From: Inquilinus sp. Marseille-Q2685
Lineage (GTDB): Bacteria > Pseudomonadota > Alphaproteobacteria > DSM-16000 > Inquilinaceae
Direction of reading: 5' to 3'
NCBI RefSeq assembly: GCF_916619195.1
Contig: NZ_CAKAKL010000016.1
Coordinates: forward strand, 1-64,000
DNA length: 64,000 bases
The translations under genes and the position numbers were made by a program. Shown in pieces: positions 16,100 to 29,051 of this stretch. Positions within the stretch are counted from its first letter, which is position 1. Each line of letters begins with the position of its first letter. The notes below the pieces were generated by a model. The model saw nothing but the letters and a program-made list of their open reading frames with translations, did no database searches and had not been told where the DNA came from.

Positions 16100-18541
16100 A
16101 TGCGCCTGATCGGCTGGCTCCTGTCCTCCCTCATCCTCCTCCTCGTCATCGCGGCGGTCGGGGTCTTCGCGGCCGCGAGCTATTTCGGCCGCGACCTGCC
16201 GGACACCGCGCAGCTGGCCGAATACGCGCCGCCGATCACCACCCGCCTGCACGCGGGCGACGGCCGGCTGATGGCGGAATACGCCAGCCAGAACCGGCTG
16301 TTCGTACCGTTCGGGGCGATTCCGCCCCTGGTGGCGCAGGCCTTCGTCTCGGCCGAGGACCAGCGCTTCTACGACCATCCGGGCGTCGACCTGCAGGGCA
16401 TCGCCCGGGCCGGAATCTCGGCGATCCAGAACTACGCTTCCGGCCGGCGGGTCGAGGGCGCCTCGACCATCACCCAGCAGGTGGCGCGCAACTTCTTCCT
16501 GACGCCGGACCGGGCGATCAGCCGGAAAATCCGCGAGATGCTGCTGGCGTTCCGCATCGAGAGCGCCTTCACCAAGCAGCAGATCCTCGAGCTGTACCTG
16601 AACCAGATCTATCTCGGCCGCGGCGCCTATGGCGTGGCGGCGGCGGCGCTGGCCTATTTCAACAAGCCGCTGAAGGATCTGACGATCTCCGAGACCGCCT
16701 TCCTGGCCGGCCTGCCGAAGGCACCCAGCAGCTACGACCCGAAGACCCGGATGGATGCCGCGGTCGCCCGCCGCAACTACGTCCTCGGCCGGCTGCAGGA
16801 GGACGGGGCGATCACGCGGGAGCAGGCGGACGCGGCCCGGGCCGAGCCGCTGGTGACCAAGGACCGGCGGCAGATCGAGTTCGTCAGCGCCAACTACTTC
16901 GCCGAGGAGGTGCGGCGCGAGCTGCAGCGACTCTACGGCAACGACGCGCTCTACCAGGGCGGCCTGTCGGTGCGCACCTCGCTGGACCCGCATCTGCAGG
17001 ACCTCGCCGACCAGGCGCTGCGCGACGGCCTGCGCAGCTATGACATGCGGCACGGCTGGCGCGGCCCGCTGAAGAAGATCGAGGGCTTCGACGACTGGGC
17101 CGGGCAGCTCGCCGCGATCCAGCGGCCCGCCGGCGCCGGCGACTGGCAGATGGCGGTGGTGCTGGACATCGACGCCAAGACGGCCAGCATCGGCTTCTCG
17201 GACAAGAGCCGCGGCACCATCCCCTTCGCCGAGATGAAATGGGCCCGGCCGTGGCGGGCGAACCAGACCGTCGGGGCCGAGCCGCGGAAGCCGTCCGACG
17301 TGCTGGCCAAGGGCGACGTGATCCTGGTCGAGCCGACCGGCCCGGTGCCGGAGGACAAGGCGGTGCCGCAGGAGTTCGGCCTGCGCCAGATCCCCGATGT
17401 GCAGGGCGCGCTGGTGGCGCTGGATCCGAACACCGGCCGGGTGATGGCGATCACCGGCGGCTACGATTATGCGATGAGCGAGTTCGACCGCGGCACCCAG
17501 GCGGTGCGGCAGCCGGGCTCGACCTTCAAGCCCTTCGTCTACCTGACCGCTCTCGAGGCCGGCTACACCCCGGCCACCATCATCGACGACGCCCCGATCA
17601 CGATCGACACCGGCACCACCGACTGGGCGCCGGAGAACGACGACCACCGGTTCCTCGGCCCGATGCCGCTGCGCGTCGGCGTCGAGCGGTCGCGCAACCT
17701 GATGACGGTGCGGCTGATCCAGGCGGTCGGCCTGGACAAGGTGAAGGAGACGGCGGAGCGCTTCGGCGTCTACAAGGACATGCCGCTGCTCTATTCCATG
17801 GCGCTCGGCGCCGGCGCGACCACGCCGCTGCAGATGGCGACCGGCTTCGCCCAGATCGCCAATGGCGGCAAGAAGGTGACCCCGACCTTCATCGACCGTA
17901 TCCAGGACCGCACCGGCCGCACCATCTACCGGCATGACGACCGGCCCTGCGAGGCTTGCGGCCAGCCCTGGGCCGACCAGGCGACGCCGGTGATCCCGGA
18001 CACGCGCGAGCAGATCGCCGACCCGGTCTCGGCCTATCAGATGACCTCGATCCTGCAGGGCGTGGTGCAGCGCGGCACCGCCTCGGCGCTGAACAAGCTG
18101 GGCTTCACCCTGGCCGGCAAGACCGGCACCACCAACGACGCCAAGGACGCCTGGTTCGTCGGCTTCTCGCCCGACCTGGTGGTGGCGATCTATGTCGGCT
18201 TCGACGATCCGAAGACGCTGGGCGCCCGCGAATGGGGCTCGACCGCGGCGGTGCCGATCGCCCGCGACTTCATGTCGGCGGCGCTGCAGGGCAAGGACGT
18301 GCCGCCCTTCCGCATCCCGCCCGGGGTCAACCTAGTGAAGATCGACCGGCTGACCGGCCAGCCCGCTTATGGCAGCGGCGGCGACACGCTCTGGGAGGCG
18401 TTCCGCCCCGGCACCGAGCCCGGCACCGGCTATGCCCTCGACCGGCTCGACGGCAGCGGCGGCGGCGCCGGCGAGGGCGGCGACACCGGTTTCGGCGACA
18501 GCGTGCCCGACGCCACGACCGGGACCGGCGGGCTGTACTGA
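16100..18541 (+). CDS. mrcA: Penicillin-binding protein 1A (bifunctional transglycosylase/transpeptidase)
   Basis: 813 residues. N-terminal membrane anchor at about residues 4-28. The GT51 transglycosylase domain has SAEDQRFYDHPGVD (catalytic Glu) and EGASTITQQVARNFFL, then ELYLNQIYLGRGAYGV. An OB-like insert spans about 310-430. The transpeptidase domain carries Ser474 in PGSTFKPF, Ser531 in ERSRN and Lys674 in KTGTTN. It polymerises and cross-links peptidoglycan in the periplasm. The neighbourhood (rne divergent, prfB and others 11 kb away) is a looser version of the usual alphaproteobacterial rne-mrcA-prfB cluster. The tail is Gly/Asp-rich. Confidence 0.96.
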   Translation: MRLIGWLLSSLILLLVIAAVGVFAAASYFGRDLPDTAQLAEYAPPITTRLHAGDGRLMAEYASQNRLFVPFGAIPPLVAQAFVSAEDQRFYDHPGVDLQGIARAGISAIQNYASGRRVEGASTITQQVARNFFLTPDRAISRKIREMLLAFRIESAFTKQQILELYLNQIYLGRGAYGVAAAALAYFNKPLKDLTISETAFLAGLPKAPSSYDPKTRMDAAVARRNYVLGRLQEDGAITREQADAARAEPLVTKDRRQIEFVSANYFAEEVRRELQRLYGNDALYQGGLSVRTSLDPHLQDLADQALRDGLRSYDMRHGWRGPLKKIEGFDDWAGQLAAIQRPAGAGDWQMAVVLDIDAKTASIGFSDKSRGTIPFAEMKWARPWRANQTVGAEPRKPSDVLAKGDVILVEPTGPVPEDKAVPQEFGLRQIPDVQGALVALDPNTGRVMAITGGYDYAMSEFDRGTQAVRQPGSTFKPFVYLTALEAGYTPATIIDDAPITIDTGTTDWAPENDDHRFLGPMPLRVGVERSRNLMTVRLIQAVGLDKVKETAERFGVYKDMPLLYSMALGAGATTPLQMATGFAQIANGGKKVTPTFIDRIQDRTGRTIYRHDDRPCEACGQPWADQATPVIPDTREQIADPVSAYQMTSILQGVVQRGTASALNKLGFTLAGKTGTTNDAKDAWFVGFSPDLVVAIYVGFDDPKTLGAREWGSTAAVPIARDFMSAALQGKDVPPFRIPPGVNLVKIDRLTGQPAYGSGGDTLWEAFRPGTEPGTGYALDRLDGSGGGAGEGGDTGFGDSVPDATTGTGGLY

Positions 18542-18604
18542 GCGCCGCCGCAGCCTAGATGAAGCGAAGCGGCCGGTCATCGGGCCGCAGGCAGGGAGGA
18601 ACCC

Positions 18605-18889
18605 ATGGCCCTTCGCAAGTTCATCATCGAGCGCGACATCCCCGACGTCGGCACGCTGGAGCGCGAGCAGTTGCGCGGCGCCGCGGCCAAGTCCAACGAT
18701 GCGCTGCGGCAGATCGGGCCCGACATCCAGTGGGTCGAGAGCTATGTCGCCGACAACAAGACCTTCTGCGTCTACCTCGCCCGCGACGAGGAGGTGATCC
18801 GGAAGCACGCCGAGATCAGCGGCTTCCCGGCGACCCGGATCACCGAGATCCGCAAGATGATCGACCCGACGACGGAACGGGCCGACTGA
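18605..18889 (+). CDS. DUF4242 domain protein
   Basis: 94 residues, almost entirely the DUF4242 (SCO4226-like) ferredoxin-like fold: KFIIERDIPDVGTLEREQLRGAAAKSN, then IQWVESYVADNKTFCVYLARDEEVIRKHAEISGFPATRITEIRKMID. SCO4226 is a nickel-binding homologue; function here is unknown. Strong GGGAGGA ribosome-binding site. It follows mrcA by 63 bp. Confidence 0.85.
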   Translation: MALRKFIIERDIPDVGTLEREQLRGAAAKSNDALRQIGPDIQWVESYVADNKTFCVYLARDEEVIRKHAEISGFPATRITEIRKMIDPTTERAD

Positions 18890-18919
18890 CGGATCGCCGG
18901 CGGCGGACGGAGCGGGGCG

Positions 18920-19384
18920 ATGGGCCTCTCGGAGTTCATCCGGCTGCTCGAGGCCTATCGCGACACCCGCTACCTGTTCGCCGCCGACGGCGTCGAGCAC
19001 GAGGTGCGGATCGACCGCCGGAACCCGGCGGCCGAGGCCTGGCTGGCCGGCCGCGGCGCCGCCGGCGCCGGCTTCGTCACGGCCGACAATCCGCGCAGTC
19101 TTCTGGCATCGCCGGCCGAGAACGCGGCGGCGCGGCAGCGCCTGGCGGAGGCGGTGCGCCGGCGCGGCGCCGACTCCGTGCCGCACACCGGCGCCGGGCT
19201 GGACGGCGCCTGGCCGCCGGAGCAGGGGCTGCTGGTCCTCGGCCTGCCAGTCGCGGAACTCACCGCCCTGGCGGAGGAATTCGGCCAGAACGCCATCGTC
19301 TGGTTCGCCCCCGGCCAGCCGGCCCGGCTGGTGCCCACCCGGCTGCTGCTCGAGGGTTTGAGGCCGGACGCCGGCGCGGACTGA
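18920..19384 (+). CDS. DUF3293 domain protein
   Basis: 154 residues. The DUF3293 pattern is visible: FVTADNPRSLLASPAENAAARQRL, then the GAGLDGAWPPEQGLLVLGL segment and EEFGQNAIVWFAPGQPARLV at the end. Function unknown; these small proteins are widespread in proteobacteria. It starts 30 bp after the DUF4242 gene, so probably the same transcript. It is convergent with ade. Confidence 0.78.
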   Translation: MGLSEFIRLLEAYRDTRYLFAADGVEHEVRIDRRNPAAEAWLAGRGAAGAGFVTADNPRSLLASPAENAAARQRLAEAVRRRGADSVPHTGAGLDGAWPPEQGLLVLGLPVAELTALAEEFGQNAIVWFAPGQPARLVPTRLLLEGLRPDAGAD

Positions 19385-19434
19385 CCTCTCAAGCCGCCAC
19401 CGGCTCGAACAGGGACCGTGGGGGGCGGTGGGAT

Positions 19435-19460
19435 GTTGGGTTCGCACGAGGCGACCCAAC
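19435..19460. terminator. Hairpin between the convergent DUF3293 and ade genes
   Basis: GTTGGGTTCGC (19435-19445) pairs with GCGACCCAAC (19451-19460) with a single bulged T. It is symmetric and has no T tract, so it may be a bidirectional 3'-end or a REP-type sequence. Confidence 0.4.
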
Positions 19461-19483
19461 CTACTTGCCGAGCCGAACTCGGA

Positions 19484-21220
19484 TCATGCCGGTTCGAACA
19501 GCGGCACGATCTCCATCTCCGGCACCAGCACAAGCCCCTTGTCGGTGATCCGGATCTCCGGAATCACCGACAGCGGGATCAGGTTGAAGCCCATATAGGG
19601 GATGGCGCAGCCCGCCTTGTCCCATTCGGCCTTCAGCGCCTTCACCTCCTCCGCCACCTCGGTCACGCGCTTGTCGGACAAGAGGCCCGCGATCGGCAGC
19701 GGCACCATCGCCATCACCCGGCCGTCGCGCACGACGCAGACGCCGCCCTGGGCCGCCGCGATCGCCTGCAGCGCCACCTGCATGTCGGCCTCGTTCGTGC
19801 CGGCGATGATGATGTTGTGGCTGTCGTGCCCGACCGAGGAGGCGACGGCGCCCGCCTTCAGCGTGAAGCCGGACAGCAGGCCGTGCGCAACGTTGCCGGC
19901 CGATCTGCCGTGCCGCTCCACCACCGTGACAAAGCACAGGCCGTGCCGGTCGAAATGCGCCTGCCAGTCATCCGCCGGCTCGAGGTCCACCGTGACATGG
20001 CCCAGCGTGATGCCGGGCAGGACCGTCCGGATGGCATGGGCGGTGACGCGCCCGGCCGGCAGGTCGGGCGTCAGCTTGACGGCGGCCGGCAGCCGCACGG
20101 TGTGATACGCCGCCTCCGGATAGCGCCAGCGGGCGGACAGCGCCTCATCCAGGACCGGGGTGATCCGGCGATCCTCGACCACCAGCTCGCCACCATACCA
20201 GGTGCTGACCGGCTTGTGGCCGTCGTCCAGCAGCACCAGATCGGCCCGGCGGCCGCCGCCGAAGCCGCCGATCTCGCCGTCCTGGCCGAAGCGGGTGGCG
20301 CCGTGCAGCGACCCCATCGACCAGGCCTGCTCGGGCGACATCCCGGCGCGCATCGCCTCGCGCACCACCCAGTCCAAGCCGAAATGCAGCAGGTCGTCGG
20401 CGTCGCGGTCGTCGGTGCAGACGGCGACGCGCTTGTGCGAGGCGCCCAGCTCGGTGATCGTCCTGATCGCCTCGGGCAGGCTGTGCCAGGGCGTGGTCGG
20501 CGGGCCGCCGCGCAGGAACAGCCAGATGCCGGCCTCCAGCATGTCGTCGGCGATGTCGCGGTCGATCGCCTCATGCGTGTCGGTGACGCCGGCGGCGGCG
20601 TAGGCGGCGACGAACTCCCGGCCATAGACATGGCCCGAGACCGGCCGGCCGCGCTCCAGCGCCGCGGCCAGGATGGCGTGGCTGCGCTCGTCGCCCATTG
20701 TCACCGGGACGAAATCCATCTTCTCGCCCAGCGCCACCGCCTCGGGCCAGCGGTCGAACAGGCCGGCGATCTTCTCCGCCGTCAGGTCGCCGCCGGCCGT
20801 CTCCAGAAGCGGCGAGGTCGCCGGCACGGTGCTGGGCACGGTCAGGAAGATCGACAGCGGCGCCTGCCGCGCATCCTCCAGCATCGCCTCGACCCCGGCC
20901 ACGTCCATGACATTGCCGATCTCGTGGCTGTCGCAGAAGATCGTGGTGGTGCCGTTCAGCAGCGCCGCCTCGGCATAGGCGCAGGCCGTCACCATGCTGG
21001 ATTCGATATGGATATGCGGGTCGACCAGCCCGGGAGCGAGGATGGCGCCCTTGCCGTCATGGATGCGGGCCGATCCGTCGCGGCAAGATCCCGCCGGCTT
21101 TACCGCGGCGATGCGTCCGCCGGCCACCCAGACCTCGCGGCCCGGCAGGATGCGCTCGGAATAGGTCGACAGCACCCGAACGTCGCGGATCACCAGGTCC
21201 GGCGCGGCCGGAGGCGACAT
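19484..21220 (-). CDS. ade: Adenine deaminase
   Basis: 578 residues. The amidohydrolase barrel contains [14 protein letters not shown] (metal-binding His pair), [35 protein letters not shown] and [11 protein letters not shown]. The C-terminal adenine-deaminase domain follows ([41 protein letters not shown]). It converts adenine to hypoxanthine in purine salvage. The organisation matches the bacterial Ade family (about 550-600 residues) rather than Add. It stands alone, downstream-facing toward the DUF3293 gene. Confidence 0.93.
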   Translation of the reverse strand: MSPPAAPDLVIRDVRVLSTYSERILPGREVWVAGGRIAAVKPAGSCRDGSARIHDGKGAILAPGLVDPHIHIESSMVTACAYAEAALLNGTTTIFCDSHEIGNVMDVAGVEAMLEDARQAPLSIFLTVPSTVPATSPLLETAGGDLTAEKIAGLFDRWPEAVALGEKMDFVPVTMGDERSHAILAAALERGRPVSGHVYGREFVAAYAAAGVTDTHEAIDRDIADDMLEAGIWLFLRGGPPTTPWHSLPEAIRTITELGASHKRVAVCTDDRDADDLLHFGLDWVVREAMRAGMSPEQAWSMGSLHGATRFGQDGEIGGFGGGRRADLVLLDDGHKPVSTWYGGELVVEDRRITPVLDEALSARWRYPEAAYHTVRLPAAVKLTPDLPAGRVTAHAIRTVLPGITLGHVTVDLEPADDWQAHFDRHGLCFVTVVERHGRSAGNVAHGLLSGFTLKAGAVASSVGHDSHNIIIAGTNEADMQVALQAIAAAQGGVCVVRDGRVMAMVPLPIAGLLSDKRVTEVAEEVKALKAEWDKAGCAIPYMGFNLIPLSVIPEIRITDKGLVLVPEMEIVPLFEPA

Positions 21221-21361
21221 CCGCCAGCCGCCGGGTCATGCGCGACAGGGGAAGGACGGAGAAGCGTGTGAGCCCGGACATCTGGTCAGCCCCTCTGTTG
21301 CCGCGGGAACGGATGCCGGCAGCTTACCAGGAGCGGAGCCCGTTGCCGCGCCGGCCCAAAG

Positions 21362-21385
21362 AAAAAGGGCCCCGGAGGGCCCTTT
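21362..21385 (-). terminator. Rho-independent terminator of the atp operon
   Basis: On the minus strand AAAGGGCCC pairs with GGGCCCTTT around a 4-base loop (21364-21385) and continues into T residues (21366-21362), 26 bases after atpC. Confidence 0.85.
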
Positions 21386-21410
21386 CCCGTTCAGCAGTCC
21401 GGCTGGCCGG

Positions 21411-21839
21411 TCAGGCGTGGCCGGCCGGCGCGCCCCGGGTGACGGCGGTCAGCTTGGCGCGGGCCAGCTTCAGCGCCCGCTCGGCCACCGCCTTGTCGCC
21501 GGGGGTCTTGGCGTCGGCCACGTCCTCCTCGGCGTCGCGCAGCTCCTGCTCGACCTTGGCGCGGTCCAGCGAGGCCACCGGCACCACCTCCTCGGCCAGC
21601 ACGGTACAGCGCTCCGGCGTCACCTCGGCGAAGCCGCCGGTCACGAACAGGCGGCTGGAGATGGCGCTGCGCTGCTCATAGACGTCGATCACGCCCGGCT
21701 GGATGGTCGACAGCATCGACATGTGCCCCTTCAGCACGCCGAAATGGCCGTCGCCGCCGGGGACGACCACCATCTCGACCTGCTGCGCCACGAGCAGCTT
21801 CTCGGGCGAGACCAGTTCGAAGGCGAATTTCTCGGCCAT
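21411..21839 (-). CDS. atpC: ATP synthase F1 subunit epsilon
   Basis: 142 residues. The N-terminal beta-sandwich starts MAEKFAFELVSPEKLLVAQQVEMVVVPGGDGHFGVLKGHMSMLSTI, followed by FVTGGFAEVTPERCTVLAEEVV. The C-terminal helical hairpin is Ala/Lys-rich. It is the inhibitory and rotor-stalk subunit. Last gene of the F1 operon, 29 bp after atpD. Confidence 0.95.
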   Translation of the reverse strand: MAEKFAFELVSPEKLLVAQQVEMVVVPGGDGHFGVLKGHMSMLSTIQPGVIDVYEQRSAISSRLFVTGGFAEVTPERCTVLAEEVVPVASLDRAKVEQELRDAEEDVADAKTPGDKAVAERALKLARAKLTAVTRGAPAGHA

Positions 21840-21868
21840 GGATGTCCCCGGCAGGCTTGGGCGTTAGA

Positions 21869-23359
<1,491 letters not shown>

Positions 23360-24238
23360 TTAGACGGCTTCGGCGCCCGAGATGATCTCGATCAGCTCCT
23401 TGGTGATGTAGGCCTGGCGGGTCCGGTTGTAGACCAGCGTCAGCCGCTTGATCATGTCGCCGGCGTTGCGCGTCGCATTGTCCATCGCGGTCATGCGCGC
23501 GCCCTGCTCGGAGGCGGCGGATTCGAGCAGCGCCTTGTAGATCTGGATCGCCAGGTTGCGCGGCAGCAGCTCCGCCAGGATCTGCTCCTCGCTCGGCTCG
23601 AACTCGTAGACGATGTTCGACGCGGTGTCCTCGGCCACGGCCGGCAGCGCCACGGGCACCAGCTGCTGCACCGTGATGATCTGGGCGATCGCCGACTTGA
23701 ACTTGTTGTAGACGACCGAGCAGACGTCGAACTCGCCCGCCTCGAACATCGCCAGGATCCGGTCGGCGATGCCATTGGCGTCGGCGAAGCCCAGCTTCGG
23801 CCGGCCGATGTCGACGATGCTGTCGACGATCAGGTTGGCGTGGTCGCGGCGCAGGTTGTCGCGGCCCTTGCGGCCGACGGTGAACAGCTTCACCGTCTTG
23901 CCCTTGCCCTGCAGCTCGCGGATCTGCTTGCGCGTCTCGCGCAGCACCGTGGCGTTGAACGCGCCGGCCAGGCCGCGGTCGGAGGTGATGACGAGCAGCA
24001 GGTGCACGTCGCTCTTGCCGGTGCCGGCGATCAGCTTCGGCCCCTGGCCCGCCGTCTTGGCGACGGCGGCCAGGCCGGTCAGCATCCGCTCCATCCGGTC
24101 GGCATAGGGCCGCCCGGCCTCGGCCTGCTCCTGGGCGCGGCGCAGCTTCGACGCCGCGACCATCTTCATGGCCGCAGTGATCTTCTGCGTCGACTTGACG
24201 CTGGTGATCCGGTTCCTGAGGTCCTTCAACGACGGCAT
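23360..24238 (-). CDS. atpG: ATP synthase F1 subunit gamma
   Basis: 292 residues. The N-terminal rotor helix [36 protein letters not shown] and the C-terminal [36 protein letters not shown] are the classic paired helices of gamma. [15 protein letters not shown] sits in the middle domain. It is the central rotor shaft. Spacing to atpA is 41 bp and to atpD 45 bp. Confidence 0.97.
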   Translation of the reverse strand: MPSLKDLRNRITSVKSTQKITAAMKMVAASKLRRAQEQAEAGRPYADRMERMLTGLAAVAKTAGQGPKLIAGTGKSDVHLLLVITSDRGLAGAFNATVLRETRKQIRELQGKGKTVKLFTVGRKGRDNLRRDHANLIVDSIVDIGRPKLGFADANGIADRILAMFEAGEFDVCSVVYNKFKSAIAQIITVQQLVPVALPAVAEDTASNIVYEFEPSEEQILAELLPRNLAIQIYKALLESAASEQGARMTAMDNATRNAGDMIKRLTLVYNRTRQAYITKELIEIISGAEAV

Positions 24239-24279
24239 GGCGCCCCGCCTTCAATCGATGTGGTGGGAACGACCGCCGC

Positions 24280-25808
<1,529 letters not shown>

Positions 25809-25809
<1 letters not shown>

Positions 25810-26369
25810 CAGACGGTCCCCTTCATCGCGAGCTGCAGCTTGGCCAGTTTCGTGCGCAGGGAGCTGTCGACCATGCGCGAGCCGACTTTGACGATCATCC
25901 CGCCGAGCAGCGCGGGATCGATTTTGACATTGACCTGGACCTTCGCGCCCATGGCCTTCTTGAGCTGATCGACCAGCGCCTCGGTCTGGCGGTCGGTCAG
26001 CGCCGCGGCGGCGGTGACCTCGGCGGTGACCTCGCCGCGGCGGCGGGCCAGCTCGGCCAGGAAGGCGTCGATCATGGCGTCGAGGGCGAACAGGCGGCGG
26101 TTGCGGGCCACCAAGCCGATGAAGCGGCGCACCAGGTCGGACACGTTCGCCCGCTCCAGCACCGCGGCCATCGCCCGGCCCTGCGTGTCGCGCGACAGCA
26201 GCGGGCTGCGGACCAGACGGCGCAGATCCTCGCTCTCGGCCAGAGCGATCTTCAGGCCGCGCAGATCGTCCGCGGTCTGGTCGAGCGCCTTGCCTTCATC
26301 GGCGAGTGCGTAGAGCGCCGTCGCGTAGCTGGATGCGAGGCCGGAAAGTCCTGACCCTGTGGCTGCCAC
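25809..26369 (-). CDS. atpH: ATP synthase F1 subunit delta
   Basis: 186 residues from a GTG at 26369, with GAGGGA seven bases upstream; a longer ATG frame runs to 26447 but lacks similarity. The OSCP/delta pattern is clear: [86 protein letters not shown]. It is the peripheral-stalk cap. First gene of the five-gene F1 operon; F0 genes are absent, as usual for alphaproteobacteria. Confidence 0.93.
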
Positions 26370-26490
26370 CGATCGTCCCTCGATCGTTTGTTTCGATCGT
26401 GGCAGGAGGCCACGACCACCGAATGTTCGGGGGGCTCTATCGCACAACAGAAAGCTGTCCGAGGCCCACCCCTTACGCTCGGCGCGCCGT

Positions 26491-26519
26491 CATCTAACAT
26501 AGCGGTATGGGGTGTGCAA
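26491..26519 (-). promoter_or_regulatory. Sigma-70-type promoter of atpHAGDC
   Basis: On the minus strand TTGCAC (complement of 26514-26519), a 17-base spacer and TAGATG (complement of 26491-26496) give a plausible -35/-10 pair about 120 bases upstream of atpH. Confidence 0.55.
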
Positions 26520-26599
26520 CCGGCATTCCGGGCGGGTTTTTCACGGCGGAGTGCCAGATGTAGACTGGCGCGAGCGATTCGCATCCTCCGGAGGCCGGA

Positions 26600-27562
26600 A
26601 TGCCGCACGACCATTTGCCCGGGTCCGGCCACGATCATGCGGCGCATGATCACGGGCCGGGCCATGCCCATCACCACGGCCTGCCGCAAGGGGCGGATGG
26701 CGAGCGGCGCCTGCTGATCGCGCTGGCCGTCACCGCCGGCTTCATGCTGGTCGAGGCGGCGGGCGGCTGGATCGCCAACTCCCTGGCGCTCCTGGCCGAT
26801 GCCGGGCACATGCTGACCGATGCGGCGGCGCTGGCGTTGGCCTGGCTGGCGGCGCGGATGGCGCGGCGGCCGCGCGACGCCCGGCGCAGCTACGGCTACG
26901 GCCGGGTGCAGGTTCTGGCCGCCTTCGCCAACGGCATCGTGCTGCTGGCGGTGGTGGTCGCCATCGTGGTCGAGGCCGCGGGCCGTCTGGCCGAGCCGGC
27001 GCCGGTGGAGGGCGGGCTGATGATCGGCATCGCCGCCGCCGGCCTCGCGGCCAATCTCGTCGCCTTCCGGGTGCTGCAAGGCGGCGACCGCGGCAACCTG
27101 AACCTGCGCGGCGCCGCCCTGCATGTAATGGGCGACCTGCTCGGCTCGGTCGGCGCGCTGGCCGCCGGGGCCGTGATCCTCCTGACCGGCTGGACGCCGA
27201 TTGACCCCATCCTGTCGGTCCTGGTGTCGCTGCTGGTGCTGCGCAGCGCCTGGGCGATCCTGCGCGAATCCGGCCATGTGCTGGTGGAGGGGACGCCCGG
27301 CGGGATCGACGAGGCGGTGCTGGCCGAGGCGATCCTGGCCGGGGTGCCGGCGGTGATCGACGTGCACCACGTCCATGCCTGGACCCTGACGCCCGACCGG
27401 CCGCTGGTGACCCTGCATGCCCGGCTGCGCGAGGGTGCCGATTCCGACCAGGCGATCGGCGCGGTGACCCGGTTGCTGCGCGACCGCTTCGGCGTCGATC
27501 ACGCCACGGTGCAGGCCGAATTCGAGATCTGCGCCGACGCCGCTCACGCGCCGCGACACTAG
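26600..27562 (+). CDS. Cation diffusion facilitator (zinc/cobalt exporter)
   Basis: 320 residues. The N-terminal tail is His-rich (HDHGPGHAHHHG), a cytosolic metal-binding region. Membrane segment 2 carries SLALLADAGHMLTDAAAL, with the HxxxD metal site of CDF proteins; the second site, HVMGDLLGS, is in segment 5. The C-terminal cytosolic domain includes DVHHVHAWTLTPDRPLVTLHARL. This is the CzcD/ZitB branch, a proton antiporter exporting Zn2+ (or Co2+, Cd2+). Diverges from the atp operon. Confidence 0.93.
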   Translation: MPHDHLPGSGHDHAAHDHGPGHAHHHGLPQGADGERRLLIALAVTAGFMLVEAAGGWIANSLALLADAGHMLTDAAALALAWLAARMARRPRDARRSYGYGRVQVLAAFANGIVLLAVVVAIVVEAAGRLAEPAPVEGGLMIGIAAAGLAANLVAFRVLQGGDRGNLNLRGAALHVMGDLLGSVGALAAGAVILLTGWTPIDPILSVLVSLLVLRSAWAILRESGHVLVEGTPGGIDEAVLAEAILAGVPAVIDVHHVHAWTLTPDRPLVTLHARLREGADSDQAIGAVTRLLRDRFGVDHATVQAEFEICADAAHAPRH

Positions 27563-27634
27563 GCGTCCCCTCGTCGCGGCCACGGCCGCGACACTAAGCG
27601 CGCCAATGTCGCGGCTGTGCCGCGACACTAAGCG
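27551..27634. repeat. Three tandem copies of a 15-bp motif forming two hairpins
   Basis: CCGCGACACTAAGCG recurs at 27586-27600 and 27620-27634, with a one-base variant at 27551-27565 that includes the stop codon of the exporter gene; the period is 34-35 bp. Between copies lie hairpins GTCGCGGC/GCCGCGAC (27573-27580/27585-27592) and TGTCGCGGC/GCCGCGACA (27607-27615/27619-27627). Confidence 0.75.
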
Positions 27635-27769
27635 CAACGCGTCGGAACGCAAAAACGCAATCACCGGTTCACCTTTTTGCGCGGAAGCGGTAATTATTCG
27701 ACATACTCCTGTGTATTTGATGTCGCCCATGGCCCGGCTGTCCGGGGCTGCGGGCCCGGAAAGGTGACG

Positions 27770-28117
27770 ATGGGCCATAATGGAGCTCTAGCCCGCGACG
27801 CGGATCCGATGTCGATCTGCCGCAACGTGACGGTCGCGGGACGGCGCACCAGCGTCCGCATGGAAGTCGTGTTCTGGGACGGGCTGATGGAGATCTGCGC
27901 GCGCGAGCAGATCGGCCTGAACGAGATCTGCACCCGGATCGACGCCGCCCGGAAGGGCAGCGGCCTGACCGGGGCGCTCAGGGTCTTCGTCCTGTGCTAT
28001 TTCCGCGAGCTGACGCGCCGGCCGGCGCCGGTGCAGCCGCCGGCCCATGCCTCGGTCCAGACCCCGCCGGCGCTGCTGGTGGCGGCGCTGGAGGGCGTGG
28101 TCGGGGCGCGCGCTTAA
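27770..28117 (+). CDS. Ribbon-helix-helix domain protein
   Basis: 115 residues from the ATG at 27770 (GGAAAGGTG just upstream). The RHH_4 type fold is visible in residues ~14-70: MSICRNVTVAGRRTSVRMEVVFWDGLMEICAREQIGLNEICTRIDA, then GLTGALRVFVLCYFREL. The C-terminus is Pro/Ala-rich. Such proteins are small DNA-binding regulators common in alphaproteobacteria; target unknown. An internal ATG at 27809 could also serve as start. Confidence 0.8.
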   Translation: MGHNGALARDADPMSICRNVTVAGRRTSVRMEVVFWDGLMEICAREQIGLNEICTRIDAARKGSGLTGALRVFVLCYFRELTRRPAPVQPPAHASVQTPPALLVAALEGVVGARA

Positions 28118-28142
28118 GGGGTTGGTCGGGCGCGGCCGATCC

Positions 28143-29051
28143 CTAGGCGAGGCCGTCCCAGTTCAGCCTTTCGACGGCGGCCACCGGCCGCAGCCGGTGC
28201 CGCTCGGCGGCGGCGGCCAGCTTGTGCGCGTCCGGCCGGCCGGATGCGGCGTCGCGCAGCTCGGCGCCATGGATGCCGCCGATCACGAACAGCCCGTCGA
28301 TCCCGGCCGCCGCCGCGCCGGCCATGTCGGTGTGGAAGCTGTCGCCGACCGCCAGCACCCGCGCCGGGTCGGGCCGGCCCAGCAGCTCGAAGCAGCGGCG
28401 GTAGACCGGCGGATGCGGCTTGCCGTGGTAGAACACCTCGCCGCCCAGCGACTCGTAGTGCTGGGCCAGGGCGCCGGCGCAGATCTGCATCCGGCCGCCG
28501 ACGATGACGACGATGTCCGGGTTGGCGCAGATCATCGGCAGCTTGCGGGCGGCCGCGGCCTCCAGCAGCGGCGCATGGTCCTCGACCCGCTCCTCAGGGT
28601 CGTCGATCCCGGTGTTCAGCACGAAATCGGCATCGGCCAGGTCGTCCACCCGGACGACGTCGTCGACCCCCTCATAGACATCGGCGTCGCGGTCGGGGCC
28701 GAGATGCAGGAAGCGCTCGCCCAGCCCCTGGTGGAAGTCGTCGTCGCGCGCCGCCAGCGCCAGATGCGCGGCCTCGCCCGAGGACAGGATCGCGTCCCAG
28801 CACTCCTCCGGCACGCCGATCTGGGCCAGGCGCTGGGTCACCGACCCGACCCGCCGCGGCGCGTTCGACAGCAGGCACACCTGCTTGCCTTCGCCGCGCA
28901 GCCGCTGCAGGCACTCGATCACGCCGGGATAGGGCGTGACCCCGTCATGCACCACGCCCCACAGGTCGACGATGAAGGCGTCGTAGCGGTCGCGGATCGC
29001 GGCGATTCCGCCCAAAATCGGGATCGGGGGGATCGGAATGTTCTCGGTCAT
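28143..29051 (-). CDS. HAD-superfamily class IIA hydrolase (TIGR01459 type)
   Basis: 302 residues from the ATG at 29051. HAD motif I is FIVDLWGVVHDG (nucleophile Asp, about residue 27), motif II LLSNAPRR, the Lys of motif III is in YHGKPHPPVYRR, and motif IV is VLAVGDSFHTDMAGAAAAGI. The large class IIA cap lies between. The family resembles NagD/phosphoglycolate phosphatase; substrate unknown. A longer frame reaches 29114 but starts in low-similarity sequence. The gene starts about 80 bp from the structured repeat at 29131-29269. Confidence 0.88.
   Translation of the reverse strand: MTENIPIPPIPILGGIAAIRDRYDAFIVDLWGVVHDGVTPYPGVIECLQRLRGEGKQVCLLSNAPRRVGSVTQRLAQIGVPEECWDAILSSGEAAHLALAARDDDFHQGLGERFLHLGPDRDADVYEGVDDVVRVDDLADADFVLNTGIDDPEERVEDHAPLLEAAAARKLPMICANPDIVVIVGGRMQICAGALAQHYESLGGEVFYHGKPHPPVYRRCFELLGRPDPARVLAVGDSFHTDMAGAAAAGIDGLFVIGGIHGAELRDAASGRPDAHKLAAAAERHRLRPVAAVERLNWDGLA

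Noticed and set aside
27551-27634. CRISPR-like array
   Set aside because: Only three short repeats with spacers that are inverted repeats of the motif, not unique spacers, and no cas genes.
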